Below the pieces are notes generated by a model that did no database searches, was not told the origin of the DNA, and saw only the letters and a list, made by a program, of their open reading frames with translations. Both the position numbers and the translations under genes were made by a program. From an uncultured SAR86 cluster bacterium (GTDB lineage Bacteria > Pseudomonadota > Gammaproteobacteria > Magnimaribacterales > D2472), in the NCBI GenBank assembly GCA_902599315.1, contig CACKEY010000003.1, positions 1 to 64,000 on the forward strand: a stretch of DNA of 64,000 bases, given 5' to 3'. This document shows positions 26,837 through 35,877 of the stretch, in pieces (the first letter of the stretch is position 1; the number at the start of each line of letters is the position of its first letter).

Positions 26837-29647
26837 ATGAAAAAGAGTATATTCCATTTTATTTTTATTTTTATATTTGTATTTGGACAAGATCTTTATG
26901 CAGATGGCTCCGTCAATAAAAGTCCAGCAGACAAGAGGCTATATAATACTTTTACACTTAAAAATGGCATTGACGTCATAACGGTTAGCGATCCTGATTT
27001 GGTAACTTCTGCGGCCACTTTGAGTGTTGGAGTTGGGCAATTTCAAGATCCTGATAATGCTCAGGGAATTGCCCATTTTCTTGAACATATGTTGTTTATG
27101 GGATCAAAAAAATATCCTAAACCTAATGAATATATGCAATTCATTCAAGAAAATGGTGGAAATACTAATGCTTTTACTGCTGCTGAGCAAACCACTTATT
27201 TATTTTCAATTAACAGCTCAAAATTTGCTGCTGCTTTAGATAGGCTTAGCTCTTCAGTTAAAGATCCTTTATTTGATCCTACTATGGTTGGTAAGGAAAT
27301 TAATGCAGTTAATTCTGAATGGCTCTTGAGTAGACAAAGCGACTCATTCATACAACAACGTACAGCTGCTAATACTGGCAATCCACAGCATCCCAGATTG
27401 AAGCTAGGTGTAGGAAATAAAGATACTCTTTCAAGCAATGAGACAGAGCTCCTTAAACACCTTAATAGTTTTTATGAAAAGTATTATTCAGCTAATCTTA
27501 TGAAGCTTGTTTTGGTGGGCAAGCAAAGTCCTAAAGAACTCAAGAAATTAGCAACAAAATATTTTGCAAAAATTAAAAATAATAATATTGACCGTCCATT
27601 AACGTCAGCTAACTCTTATCGAAAGCAGGATTTAGGTAAAAACATTTATATTCGAAGCAGAGTTAAATCACCTCAGTTAGCTATTGAATTTCCTGTGGTT
27701 AACAATTCTTCACTGTGGCGATCTAAACCTAATGAATATATTGAGATGTTATTGAATTCCCAAGAACCAAATTCACTAATGAGCTTTTTAAACGAAGAGG
27801 GTTTGATTGAGAGCGGTTCAGCAAGCATTGATCCCTTACTTTGGGGCGCTGATGGATCAGTTTTTATATCTTATACACTAACTGACAAAGGCCTTAATAA
27901 TAAAAATATTATCATTGAAAATACCTTTCGCTACATAGATTTAATTAGAGCTAATGGAATTAAGAAAGAATTCTTTGATGAACTAGCAGGAATTAATCAA
28001 ATTCAATTTGAAGACTATAGTTCTCCTGAGGCTTTAAGCTTAGCAGTTCAATTTGCTTTTGATATTTATGATATTCCTCATAAAAATATTATTGATTATT
28101 CATATATTACATCTGACTATAATTCTGCTGCTATAGAAAATGTTTTATCAAAAATGACACCTCAATCAGCAAGGATATATCATATTAGTCCTGATGAAGA
28201 AGTTCAGATAGATCTAAAATATGCCGATGGAGGCTATCGAGTTACCGATTTGAATTTCGAAAAATATGATTCAAGTCTTTTGTTTACTGATCTTAGTTTA
28301 CCCGAGCCACAAGTTATTAATCTTGATGAGGATGATGAAATTTTATTTACTTCATCAGGTCAATACGATACTCCAAAAAAAATTATTGATCAAAAAGGCG
28401 TGCAAGCATTTTTATCGCATACCAAAAATTTTATGGGCAGAGAGGGTGTTCTGTTCATAAATCTTAAATCGTCTGTTCCTTCAAGTAGCGCTGAAAATTT
28501 AACTTATGCTTTTATTTCAAATGCCGTTTTTAGAAAAAAACACCGACTGATCTTTCAAAGAGCTTTTCAACGGAATGGTGTAAGTATCTTTGCTAATTAT
28601 GATCCTAACGGAAACGCGACTTTTGGATTGTTTGGAAGGACATCAACTCAAATAAAATATGCTTCAGAACTTTTAACTAAATTTGCAAATTTTAAATATA
28701 CTGAGCGTGATCTTAAAGATGGCATAAAAGCATTAAGGGATTCGTTTGATAGCATTTCTGAGCAAGGTATTTCTGCTCAGCTTGGTTATTATGCTGCTAC
28801 AGCAACTAAACAAGGCCCTTTCTTTTTCTCTAAGAATGAAATATCAGCTGCTCTTGATCGGGCAACTTTAGAGGGACTAACAAATTTTCATAATGAATAT
28901 ACAGCTTCAATATTTATTGATATTTTTTCCCATGGAATTGAAAGTCCAGAAAAGATTATAAGTTTTGCAAATAAAATGCGAGATGCATATGGCGATACTA
29001 CTCAGTTTACACCTTGGAAAATGGAAGATAATTTTGCAGTTATAGCTGGAACAGGAAAAGTCACGAAGGTGACTACGCCAAAAGATGGTGTTGGTATGAC
29101 AGATATTTATATATATCCTGAAAAATCCCTTAAGGTAGAAGCACAATTTGCCATGATCAATAAATTATTCAGCCCTTCATTTTTCAATGAGTTAAGGTCA
29201 AATCAACAACTTGGATACTCAGTTTTTAGTTTAGATTATGATATTCATGATTATCCAGTTATTGGTATGACTATTGTGAGCGATAACACGGAACTTCAAG
29301 ATTTAAAGGAAAAAATGATGGAGTTTCAGTATGGCTTCGCTGCAGCTCTTGAAAATATTGATAGTAAGACCATCAAGAATGTAAAGACAGCGCTCTTAGA
29401 GGATCTTAATCAGAAGCCGGAAAATATTTATGTAGAAGTTTCTTCGCTTCTTAATGATTGGGAAGACGGAAACTATGATTTTGATTCTACTAAAACAGTA
29501 GTCAACCATATTGCAAATACATCCAAACAGGATCTTGTAAATCTAAATAATAAATTTATAGTAGATGGCGAATTTATGAATGTAACTGTCCAGATTCGTG
29601 GAAATGATTTTCGTGACACATCTTATTTTTCATGGGAAAATTTTTAA
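26837..29647 (+). CDS. M16 family zinc metalloprotease (pitrilysin/insulinase-like), periplasmic
   Basis: 936 residues with a signal peptide (about 1-22, ending at YADG). The inverted zinc motif H80-x-x-E83-H84 ('AHFLEHMLFMGS') is complete and the third ligand E161 ('EINAVNSEW') is 77 residues after the second histidine, as in E. coli protease III. The C-terminal half contains the degenerate second M16 unit and 'LRSNQQLGYSVFS', which has the R/Y motif that positions substrate. Length is close to PtrA (about 960). It probably degrades oligopeptides in the periplasm. It stands alone behind a short spacer holding a palindromic box. Confidence 0.93.
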   Translation: MKKSIFHFIFIFIFVFGQDLYADGSVNKSPADKRLYNTFTLKNGIDVITVSDPDLVTSAATLSVGVGQFQDPDNAQGIAHFLEHMLFMGSKKYPKPNEYMQFIQENGGNTNAFTAAEQTTYLFSINSSKFAAALDRLSSSVKDPLFDPTMVGKEINAVNSEWLLSRQSDSFIQQRTAANTGNPQHPRLKLGVGNKDTLSSNETELLKHLNSFYEKYYSANLMKLVLVGKQSPKELKKLATKYFAKIKNNNIDRPLTSANSYRKQDLGKNIYIRSRVKSPQLAIEFPVVNNSSLWRSKPNEYIEMLLNSQEPNSLMSFLNEEGLIESGSASIDPLLWGADGSVFISYTLTDKGLNNKNIIIENTFRYIDLIRANGIKKEFFDELAGINQIQFEDYSSPEALSLAVQFAFDIYDIPHKNIIDYSYITSDYNSAAIENVLSKMTPQSARIYHISPDEEVQIDLKYADGGYRVTDLNFEKYDSSLLFTDLSLPEPQVINLDEDDEILFTSSGQYDTPKKIIDQKGVQAFLSHTKNFMGREGVLFINLKSSVPSSSAENLTYAFISNAVFRKKHRLIFQRAFQRNGVSIFANYDPNGNATFGLFGRTSTQIKYASELLTKFANFKYTERDLKDGIKALRDSFDSISEQGISAQLGYYAATATKQGPFFFSKNEISAALDRATLEGLTNFHNEYTASIFIDIFSHGIESPEKIISFANKMRDAYGDTTQFTPWKMEDNFAVIAGTGKVTKVTTPKDGVGMTDIYIYPEKSLKVEAQFAMINKLFSPSFFNELRSNQQLGYSVFSLDYDIHDYPVIGMTIVSDNTELQDLKEKMMEFQYGFAAALENIDSKTIKNVKTALLEDLNQKPENIYVEVSSLLNDWEDGNYDFDSTKTVVNHIANTSKQDLVNLNNKFIVDGEFMNVTVQIRGNDFRDTSYFSWENF

Positions 29648-29706
29648 TTCACAAAATTTAATTTTTTTTTCTTATAATCACTCAAAAATTATATTAGGTT
29701 ATACCT

Positions 29707-30786
29707 ATGAAAATTGGAGTACCAGCAGAAGTCAAAAATAATGAAAATAGGGTAGGCCTTACACCCAATTCGGTGAAATACTTATCGAATCTTGGCCATT
29801 CAATTTATGTTCAATCTAAAGCAGGAAATTCGATTGGGTTTTCAGATAATTTATACCGTGAATCTGGAGCTATCATTCTTGAGGAAGCTGGAGAAGTTTT
29901 TAAAAATGCAAATCTTATAATCAAAGTTAAAGAACCTGTTGAACAAGAACTTGAATTTTTAAGGGAAGATCTTGCATTATTTACTTATCTTCATTTAGCA
30001 GGTAATTTAGCTCAAGCTAAAAAATTACTTGAAACTGGAGTAACAGGTATTGCATATGAAACAGTAACCGCTACAGATGGCTCTCTCCCTTTATTAGCTC
30101 CAATGAGTGCAATTGCTGGACAATTAAGCATGGTTGTTGGGTCATATCATTTGCTTAAGCCCAATAATGGTAGGGGTACTTTAATTAGTAACATTGATCC
30201 AAGAATAGTAACTGTTATTGGGGCTGGAGTCGCAGGCAAAGAAGCAATTGCTAAAGCAATATTAAATCATGCTGAAGTCAAAATTATTGATCTAGATCAG
30301 TCAGTTTTAGATAACTTAAAAAAAGTTTATGGGGATGAGAATGTGGAGTATATTTTATCTACTCCTGATTCAATTCAAGATGCCATAAGTGTTTCTGACC
30401 TTGTAATTGGTTCTGTGTATGTTGTCGGCAAAGAAGCTCCAAAGGTAATTAAAAAAGAAATGTTAAAGAGTATGGTTGATGGTAGTGTGATGGTTGATAT
30501 TTCTATTGATCAAGGCGGATGTTTTGAGACGAGTAAACCTACTGACCACGATAATCCAACTTTTTTACATGATGGAATTCTGCACTATTGTGTAACTAAT
30601 ATGCCGGGAGCTGTTCCATTAACTGCATCCAATGCCCTTAATAAAGCAACCTTACCTTTTATTCAGGAAATTGCAGAAAAGGGTATAACTAAAGCTTTGG
30701 GTGAGAATAAACATTTATTAAATGGACTTAATATTCAAAATGGAAAAATAATTCATCCTGGGGTAAAAGAATCTTTAAATATTTAG
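29707..30786 (+). CDS. ald: Alanine dehydrogenase
   Basis: A 359-residue cytoplasmic NAD-dependent enzyme that interconverts L-alanine and pyruvate plus ammonia. It starts with 'MKIGVPAEVKNNENRVGLTP'. The substrate lysine lies in 'IIKVKEPVEQE' and the catalytic histidine in 'FTYLHLAGN'. The NAD-binding Rossmann motif is 'VTVIGAGVAGKEAIAKA' near residues 168-184. The family end motif 'NGKIIHPGV' is intact. Slightly shorter than the usual 370. It is convergent with the OYE-family gene, only 4 nt away. Confidence 0.96.
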   Translation: MKIGVPAEVKNNENRVGLTPNSVKYLSNLGHSIYVQSKAGNSIGFSDNLYRESGAIILEEAGEVFKNANLIIKVKEPVEQELEFLREDLALFTYLHLAGNLAQAKKLLETGVTGIAYETVTATDGSLPLLAPMSAIAGQLSMVVGSYHLLKPNNGRGTLISNIDPRIVTVIGAGVAGKEAIAKAILNHAEVKIIDLDQSVLDNLKKVYGDENVEYILSTPDSIQDAISVSDLVIGSVYVVGKEAPKVIKKEMLKSMVDGSVMVDISIDQGGCFETSKPTDHDNPTFLHDGILHYCVTNMPGAVPLTASNALNKATLPFIQEIAEKGITKALGENKHLLNGLNIQNGKIIHPGVKESLNI

Positions 30787-30790
30787 AGAA

Positions 30791-32743
30791 CTATTTAAAG
30801 TAACTCACTGCATCTTTAGCAGTTTGAGGTAAATAGGCCAACCCATGTTTTGAATCACCAATGGTTTCAACATTTTGAAAATTAGCTTTTGATTTAAACA
30901 CAGCATCAAGTGCAATATCAAACTCTCTCTTTAAGAAGTCCTTTTCAGAAATTACAGGGACTTGATTAGCTAATTCATCTAAAATTTTCCATCTCAATAC
31001 AACCGGCATTGAACCTCCAATGGGCTCACTGTTTTTAACTAAAAAAACATTAATCCCAATTGAGCTCAAAAAAGAGGCTAAATGAAGTTGAATGGTATCT
31101 GTGCCAAGGATGGCACAATCACCATATTTTTTTTCTTTAATGCTATGTTTTATAGAATTAATATCACCATTTGCTTCGATGATAAAGGGTTGCAACCAGG
31201 ATTGAATATTAACAGCGGTAGTAATGGACGCGGAAGGGACGCCCCCTGATGCAATAATAATTTTTTGATCATCTAAAAGCTTCTTTTCAATTTCATCTGA
31301 TGAGATTTCGTTATTTAGATGCAAGTCAATTAATTTATTTTTAACAGAGGCTTGATAATAATTTAATAATTGCCTGTAAGGCTCATAAATTAAAGATGCT
31401 CCAATTAGATTGCCACCAATAAACCCTTGTTTTTCATATATTGAAACCTTTATATTTCTTTTCGCAGCTTGAAGCGCAAGTTCCAATCCAGCAGGGCCGG
31501 CACCGATAATATCTAAGTCTTTTTGAGAAAATTTTTTGTCTTTTTTCCCTAATCCAACATCAGATGCACATACCATTTTTCCATTAAGAAAAATTCTGCT
31601 GACGCACTCATAAGAATATTGGCATGGTTTAATTTTATCTTGTTCGTCATTGATTAATTTATTCGGTAACTCAGGATCAGCCAAAAGCTTTCGGCCCATA
31701 GCAAGAAAATTAAATTTTCCATCTGAAATGTATTTGTCTGCTTTTTGTGGTTCTATTCTGCCCACTGCAATTATTGGAATTTGAACAGCATTTCTTATTA
31801 AACTTGTTACTTTAATAAAACCTTCTTTTTTATGATTTAAAGGAGCTTTTGTAAAATCAGGACCCGACGCAGGATTAGCATAGCTGCTTACATGAATAGC
31901 ATCAATTCTAGACTCTATATGTTTTGCAATTTCGCATACTTCGGTTGAAGTAAGTCCATTTTTAATATTAATCTCCTCACCATCCAAGCGAACAATTACT
32001 GGAAAATTTCTTGGAACCTTTGTTCTAATTGCATCAATAATTTCATCTAGAAGCCTTATTCTATTTTTCAATGAGCCCCCATATTGATCTGTCCTTAGAT
32101 TTGTTGCCCTTGAAAGAAAGCTTGAGATTATGTATCCATGTCCTGCGTGTATCTCAATACCATCAATATTCGATTTGAATGCTCTTTCAGCAGCATCCCT
32201 AAACTGCTCAATTACTTTTTCAATATCTTCTTGATTCATAGCTTTGAAGTTTCCAGCACCCTTCAGATTTGACACAAACTCATTCATTTCAATAGGAGTT
32301 AACTTTTCAACCATGCTTTTTCCATATTCAATGTCTCTAGGAGACATTTCTTTCATTGAAGGAACTAGGAATGGAACACCAATAGATGCAGCATATGCAG
32401 CTTTTGAGCCTCCATGCTTAATTTGGGCAATTACTTTGCAATTGTTTGCATGCATTAACTTTACAAATTTCTTATATTTTTCTATCAAACTATTAGTTGC
32501 TAGAGATAACTCAAGCGGAGTAGCTTGTCCTGCTGGTCTGCTGATACCAACTGAGCCAAGGATTATTCCAGCACATCCTCCTTGGGCTCTGGCAAGAAAA
32601 TAACTTTCTTGTTTTTTTGAGATTGAGCCATCTTTATTACAAAGATTATCTCCCATAGGAGCTAGCAAAATTCTATTTTTAAATTCAAGCTCATTAATTT
32701 TGAATGGAGAAAATAATGATTTATATTGTTGGGTAGTTTTCAT
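30791..32743 (-). CDS. Old-yellow-enzyme/2,4-dienoyl-CoA reductase-like flavoprotein with an altered Fe-S motif
   Basis: 650 residues. The N-terminal TIM barrel (about 1-370) has OYE/FadH signatures: 'FKNRILLAPMG', 'GIEIHAGHGYIISSFLSRATNLRTDQYGGSL' and 'VIVRLDGEE'. The C-terminal Rossmann domain starts at 'LDIIGAGPAGLELALQAAKR'. In FadH the linker binds a 4Fe-4S cluster through C-x2-C-x3-C-x11-C. Here only C374, C380 and C392 remain ('KPCQYSYEC…MVC') and the second position is not cysteine, so the cluster may be absent or changed. It probably reduces an enone or enoyl-CoA; substrate unknown. Its start codon is 14 nt from that of the divergent SnoaL-like gene. Confidence 0.85.
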   Translation of the reverse strand: MKTTQQYKSLFSPFKINELEFKNRILLAPMGDNLCNKDGSISKKQESYFLARAQGGCAGIILGSVGISRPAGQATPLELSLATNSLIEKYKKFVKLMHANNCKVIAQIKHGGSKAAYAASIGVPFLVPSMKEMSPRDIEYGKSMVEKLTPIEMNEFVSNLKGAGNFKAMNQEDIEKVIEQFRDAAERAFKSNIDGIEIHAGHGYIISSFLSRATNLRTDQYGGSLKNRIRLLDEIIDAIRTKVPRNFPVIVRLDGEEINIKNGLTSTEVCEIAKHIESRIDAIHVSSYANPASGPDFTKAPLNHKKEGFIKVTSLIRNAVQIPIIAVGRIEPQKADKYISDGKFNFLAMGRKLLADPELPNKLINDEQDKIKPCQYSYECVSRIFLNGKMVCASDVGLGKKDKKFSQKDLDIIGAGPAGLELALQAAKRNIKVSIYEKQGFIGGNLIGASLIYEPYRQLLNYYQASVKNKLIDLHLNNEISSDEIEKKLLDDQKIIIASGGVPSASITTAVNIQSWLQPFIIEANGDINSIKHSIKEKKYGDCAILGTDTIQLHLASFLSSIGINVFLVKNSEPIGGSMPVVLRWKILDELANQVPVISEKDFLKREFDIALDAVFKSKANFQNVETIGDSKHGLAYLPQTAKDAVSYFK

Positions 32744-32757
32744 TTACGAGGAAAATT

Positions 32758-33300
32758 ATGAATGATATTAATACTAAAATCCAAGAAATTATTGATAAAG
32801 ATGCAATAAGAGAGCTCGTGAATATCTATTGTAGAGCAGCTGATCGCCACGACAATGAACTAATGCGCAGTCTTTATCATGAAGATGCGTTTGATGATCA
32901 TGGGTCTTTTTTTAAAGGAAAAGCTATGGAGTTTATTGATATGCTGCCCGAAATCCAAAAACCAATGAGCATTCTTCATCATAATGTTACTACTCATAAT
33001 ATTAAGCTTGATGGAGTACGTGCAGAAGGCGAGACATACATTATCGCATTTCATCAAGTGCTCTCGGATTTAGGGAATTATGATGTCTTGATTGGCGGAA
33101 GATATTTTGATGAATATGAAAAAAGGGAAGGTATTTGGAAATTTTCTAGCAGAGCTGTAGATGCAGATTGGGCATATGTAGCAGATCCATCAAAGGTAAA
33201 TTTATCACATCCAATGATTGAGGGTGCAAACATTGGAGCATCAGATTCTAGCGATCCATCCTATGCATATCTTAAGAATTTTAAGAGGGGTGAAAGATAG
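32758..33300 (+). CDS. SnoaL-like / NTF2-fold protein
   Basis: 180 residues. The pattern 'DKDAIRELVNIYCRAADRHDNELMRSLYHEDAFDDHG' is typical of SnoaL_4-type NTF2-like domains, a cone-shaped fold used as isomerases, hydratases, dehydratases or small subunits of ring hydroxylases. A second conserved region is 'RAEGETYIIAFHQV…GGRYFDEYEKREGIWKF'. A very good ribosome site (CGAGGAAAATT-ATG) sits in the 14-nt gap shared with the divergent OYE-like gene. Such domains are common in steroid- and aromatic-degrading clusters; the exact role here is unknown. Confidence 0.75.
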   Translation: MNDINTKIQEIIDKDAIRELVNIYCRAADRHDNELMRSLYHEDAFDDHGSFFKGKAMEFIDMLPEIQKPMSILHHNVTTHNIKLDGVRAEGETYIIAFHQVLSDLGNYDVLIGGRYFDEYEKREGIWKFSSRAVDADWAYVADPSKVNLSHPMIEGANIGASDSSDPSYAYLKNFKRGER

Positions 33301-33306
33301 CCAAAT

Positions 33307-33888
33307 TTAAATAAGTTGGGTCAGTTCTCTAAAATGTTTTCTACATAATACCTTGTATGAATCATTGCCACCAATTTTAATTTGATCGCCATCTTTAACA
33401 ATTTTTCCATTTTCATCTAATCTGATTACCATGATTGCTTTTCTTCCACAGTGACAAACTGTTTTTAATTCAATAAAGTTATCTGCTAATGCAAGTAATT
33501 CAGAGCTTCCTTCAAAAAGATTGCCCTGAAAATCAGTACGAATTCCATAACACATTGCTGGGATGTTCAGCTCATCGCTTACTTTACATATTTGCCTAAT
33601 TTGTTCTCTTGATAGAAATTGAACTTCATCAATTAAAATACAACTAATTGATTGAGCTAACTGTTTTTGAGAAACATAATCAAAAAAATTGAAATTAACA
33701 TCAACTGAAACAGCATCAGCTTCTAAACCAATTCTAGAGTGAATTTTTCCATTATTTTTTTCTGCATCAATTTTAGGAAGAAATAATAAAGTCTCCATTC
33801 CTCTCTCGTGATAGTTATAATTAGATTGAAGCAAGGCAGTAGACTTGCCTGCATTCATGGTTGAGTAAAAAAAGTGAACTTTTGCCAA
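33307..33888 (-). CDS. tdk: Thymidine kinase
   Basis: A 193-residue type II thymidine kinase for salvage of thymidine to dTMP. Walker A 'YSTMNAGKSTALLQ' (about residues 8-21), Walker B 'CILIDEVQFL', the 'CYGIRTDFQG' segment of the lasso and the zinc-binding cysteines/histidines of 'CHCG' and 'LCRKHF' are present. It starts 3 nt after the stop of the Rieske-like gene, so it may be carried on the same transcript, although the functions look unrelated. Confidence 0.96.
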   Translation of the reverse strand: MAKVHFFYSTMNAGKSTALLQSNYNYHERGMETLLFLPKIDAEKNNGKIHSRIGLEADAVSVDVNFNFFDYVSQKQLAQSISCILIDEVQFLSREQIRQICKVSDELNIPAMCYGIRTDFQGNLFEGSSELLALADNFIELKTVCHCGRKAIMVIRLDENGKIVKDGDQIKIGGNDSYKVLCRKHFRELTQLI

Positions 33889-33891
33889 AGA

Positions 33892-34893
33892 TTAGTTTTG
33901 CAATGGCACAGAATAAAACTGACTAACCCATTTACGAAATTTGTTGATTGGACCATCTCCATCGCAAAGAATAGGATCCGAAACATAGCTTTTATTATCC
34001 CAGATAGGCATATCATCTAATACTCCATTTGCTATGCCATCTATAATTGCCATTCCAAGTTCATCTTCGATGTCTTTAGACACCCTCATTGACCATCGAA
34101 GAATTGAATTAGAATTATCCACTGGGCATGAAGCGTTTACCATGATGAACTCACCGCCACTTGGTGGCAGATTAACCATCTTTAATCCTACAGTTCCTAG
34201 CCCCCAAGACTCTCTAGTAAAAGTTGTGGTAAACATGTCATGATTCTCGACTTTGTATTCTTCTGAAACGCTATCATTGTTAGGATCCATTAATGTTTCA
34301 GCAATTGTCTTTTTATAAATACCTTCAGTAATAGCTTCAGTTTCAGGGAGGCTTGGTGAACCATGTACTTTAGGAAAGTGAGCCTGATCAACATCATTTT
34401 CAGCAATTTCCTGTAACACAGTATTGATATTGTAATCGTAATGATGAACTTTCCCCCATTTTTCATCATCACCATTAAAGCCCTCTATAAGAGGAACTTC
34501 CCATTGAGGTGCCTCTTTATTGAGATGATGCCATGCCCAAATAAAACCATTTACATCTACAACAGGGTAACTGAATATTTTTAAATCTTTGGCAGATTCT
34601 GGCACGCTACTATCTGAAGCAATGTCAGCACATGATCCAGAAATATCCCATTTGATTCCTTGCTTAGGACATGAAAGCGTTTCACCTTCAACCTTGCCAC
34701 TCAATGCTAGATTTATACCTGAATACCCGCAATAAGCGTCCAAAACTCCAATTTTTCCAGATTCTGTCCTGAATGCAGCTATGTCATTTTCACAAAATTT
34801 AACGGACTTAACTTCACCGTTTTTTAGTTCGTGACTTCTTAGAACACAAAACCAACCATCAGGCATTGGGAATGGAAACTCTTGTTTTGGCAT
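33892..34893 (-). CDS. Rieske-type ring-hydroxylating oxygenase-like protein lacking both histidine ligands of the [2Fe-2S] cluster
   Basis: 333 residues related to KshA/VanA-type oxygenase alpha subunits. The Rieske domain (residues 12-125) keeps both cysteines, C55 and C75. However, the CxH motif reads C-G-Y57 and the CxxH motif reads C-P-K-Q78, so both His ligands are replaced. The codons are unambiguous. The catalytic domain is intact: 'ENDVDQAHFPKVHG' provides D169, H172 and H177, and the C-terminal 'ADxPIW…FRKWVSQFY'-like end (here DDMPIWDNKSY) is present. It could be a non-Rieske cluster protein, use another electron route, or be a regulatory or partner subunit. It is divergent from the ADC-SDR-P450 operon and followed by tdk. 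Confidence 0.8.
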   Translation of the reverse strand: MPKQEFPFPMPDGWFCVLRSHELKNGEVKSVKFCENDIAAFRTESGKIGVLDAYCGYSGINLALSGKVEGETLSCPKQGIKWDISGSCADIASDSSVPESAKDLKIFSYPVVDVNGFIWAWHHLNKEAPQWEVPLIEGFNGDDEKWGKVHHYDYNINTVLQEIAENDVDQAHFPKVHGSPSLPETEAITEGIYKKTIAETLMDPNNDSVSEEYKVENHDMFTTTFTRESWGLGTVGLKMVNLPPSGGEFIMVNASCPVDNSNSILRWSMRVSKDIEDELGMAIIDGIANGVLDDMPIWDNKSYVSDPILCDGDGPINKFRKWVSQFYSVPLQN

Positions 34894-35041
34894 TTTTCTT
34901 TTTCCTTTAAAAATTGTTATTGCTTTAATTATATTTAATTTAATGCAATTTTAAAAATATATTTTTATAATAAATATATATTAATTAATTCGAATTATCG
35001 CTTTTTAATAAATGCATATTGATAAATTACGAGTTATATTA

Positions 35042-35071
35042 TTGTCATACATATTTCATAAAATGTATCAT
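35042..35071 (+). promoter_or_regulatory. Promoter with overlapping operator-like palindrome upstream of the ADC-SDR-P450 operon
   Basis: A -35 TTGTCA (35042-35047) and a -10 TATCAT (35066-35071) are separated by 18 bp, each matching consensus at five of six positions. The inverted repeat ATACAT…ATGTAT (35047-35052 and 35063-35068) lies across the promoter, a layout common for TetR-type repressors. A strong ribosome site (TTAGGGAGAG) follows before the start at 35102. The same 208-nt gap must also hold the promoter of the divergent Rieske-like gene. Confidence 0.4.
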
Positions 35072-35101
35072 TAAAATGAATTAAATTAGGGAGAGAAAAT
35101 A

Positions 35102-35869
35102 ATGTCTGAATTAAGATTTGTAAAAACACCAGAACAGTTAATTGAAGCTGCAGAAAATAACTTAGAATTTTTTGATGCAAATATGAATGCAATCAAAGCT
35201 TGGTATCGCACAGAGCCAGGTCTTGTTGAGCAACTAATTCCAGCTCCACTAGAGCCCCATGCAGATCCAATGGTGAGAGTAGTTATTTCGAGAGTGTTTG
35301 TTGATCTTAATGGTGGCATGGATTTTGGTGCTGCTACTTTTGGAGTGAATTGCATGTATAAGGGAAAGGAGGGCATCTATGAGATCACCATGCCAATGGA
35401 AGGAGAAGGAGTTGTAGTTGGTGGAAGAGAAACTTACGGAGAGCCAAAGAAAATTGCAGATGTTACAGCCTCTAAAGATGGAGATGACTGTCTTGCAACT
35501 GTAACCCGGCATGGCATTACTTATCTTGAATTAAAAGGTAAAGCCACAGAAGAATTAGAAACTAGCTCTTTTACAGACGAAGTCTATTGCTTTAAGGTTT
35601 TTCCCTCATGCGAGCAACATAAACCAGTAGATCAAAATCCATTATTAGTAAAAATCAATATGCATAGAACACAGTCAGTTCACATGAAAATAGATGGAGA
35701 AATAATTTTAAGAGAATCTCCAGTTGATCCGGTTGTTGATTTGCCTGTTAAAGAAATGGTTTCGCTTACATGGGAAGAGGGAACTTCTTCTTCAAATGCA
35801 TCTGTGATGGAAGAAGTTGATGCTATGTCTTACATTCCATTCATGCATTCTAGGTACGATTCTGCATAG
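35102..35869 (+). CDS. Acetoacetate decarboxylase family protein
   Basis: 255 residues. The family's Schiff-base site is clear: 'GGRETYGEPKKIAD', with the lysine pair K116-K117 matching the K115-K116 pair of clostridial acetoacetate decarboxylase. The preceding 'GIYEITMPMEGEGVVVGGRE' matches the family's core strand pattern. Family members decarboxylate beta-keto acids or run aldolase/dehydratase chemistry on larger substrates, so acetoacetate itself should not be assumed. Ribosome site AGGGAGAG. First gene of an operon with an SDR (8 nt downstream) and a P450 (14 nt further), which suggests a role in processing an oxidised hydrophobic molecule. Confidence 0.85.
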   Translation: MSELRFVKTPEQLIEAAENNLEFFDANMNAIKAWYRTEPGLVEQLIPAPLEPHADPMVRVVISRVFVDLNGGMDFGAATFGVNCMYKGKEGIYEITMPMEGEGVVVGGRETYGEPKKIADVTASKDGDDCLATVTRHGITYLELKGKATEELETSSFTDEVYCFKVFPSCEQHKPVDQNPLLVKINMHRTQSVHMKIDGEIILRESPVDPVVDLPVKEMVSLTWEEGTSSSNASVMEEVDAMSYIPFMHSRYDSA

Positions 35870-35877
35870 GATATTTT

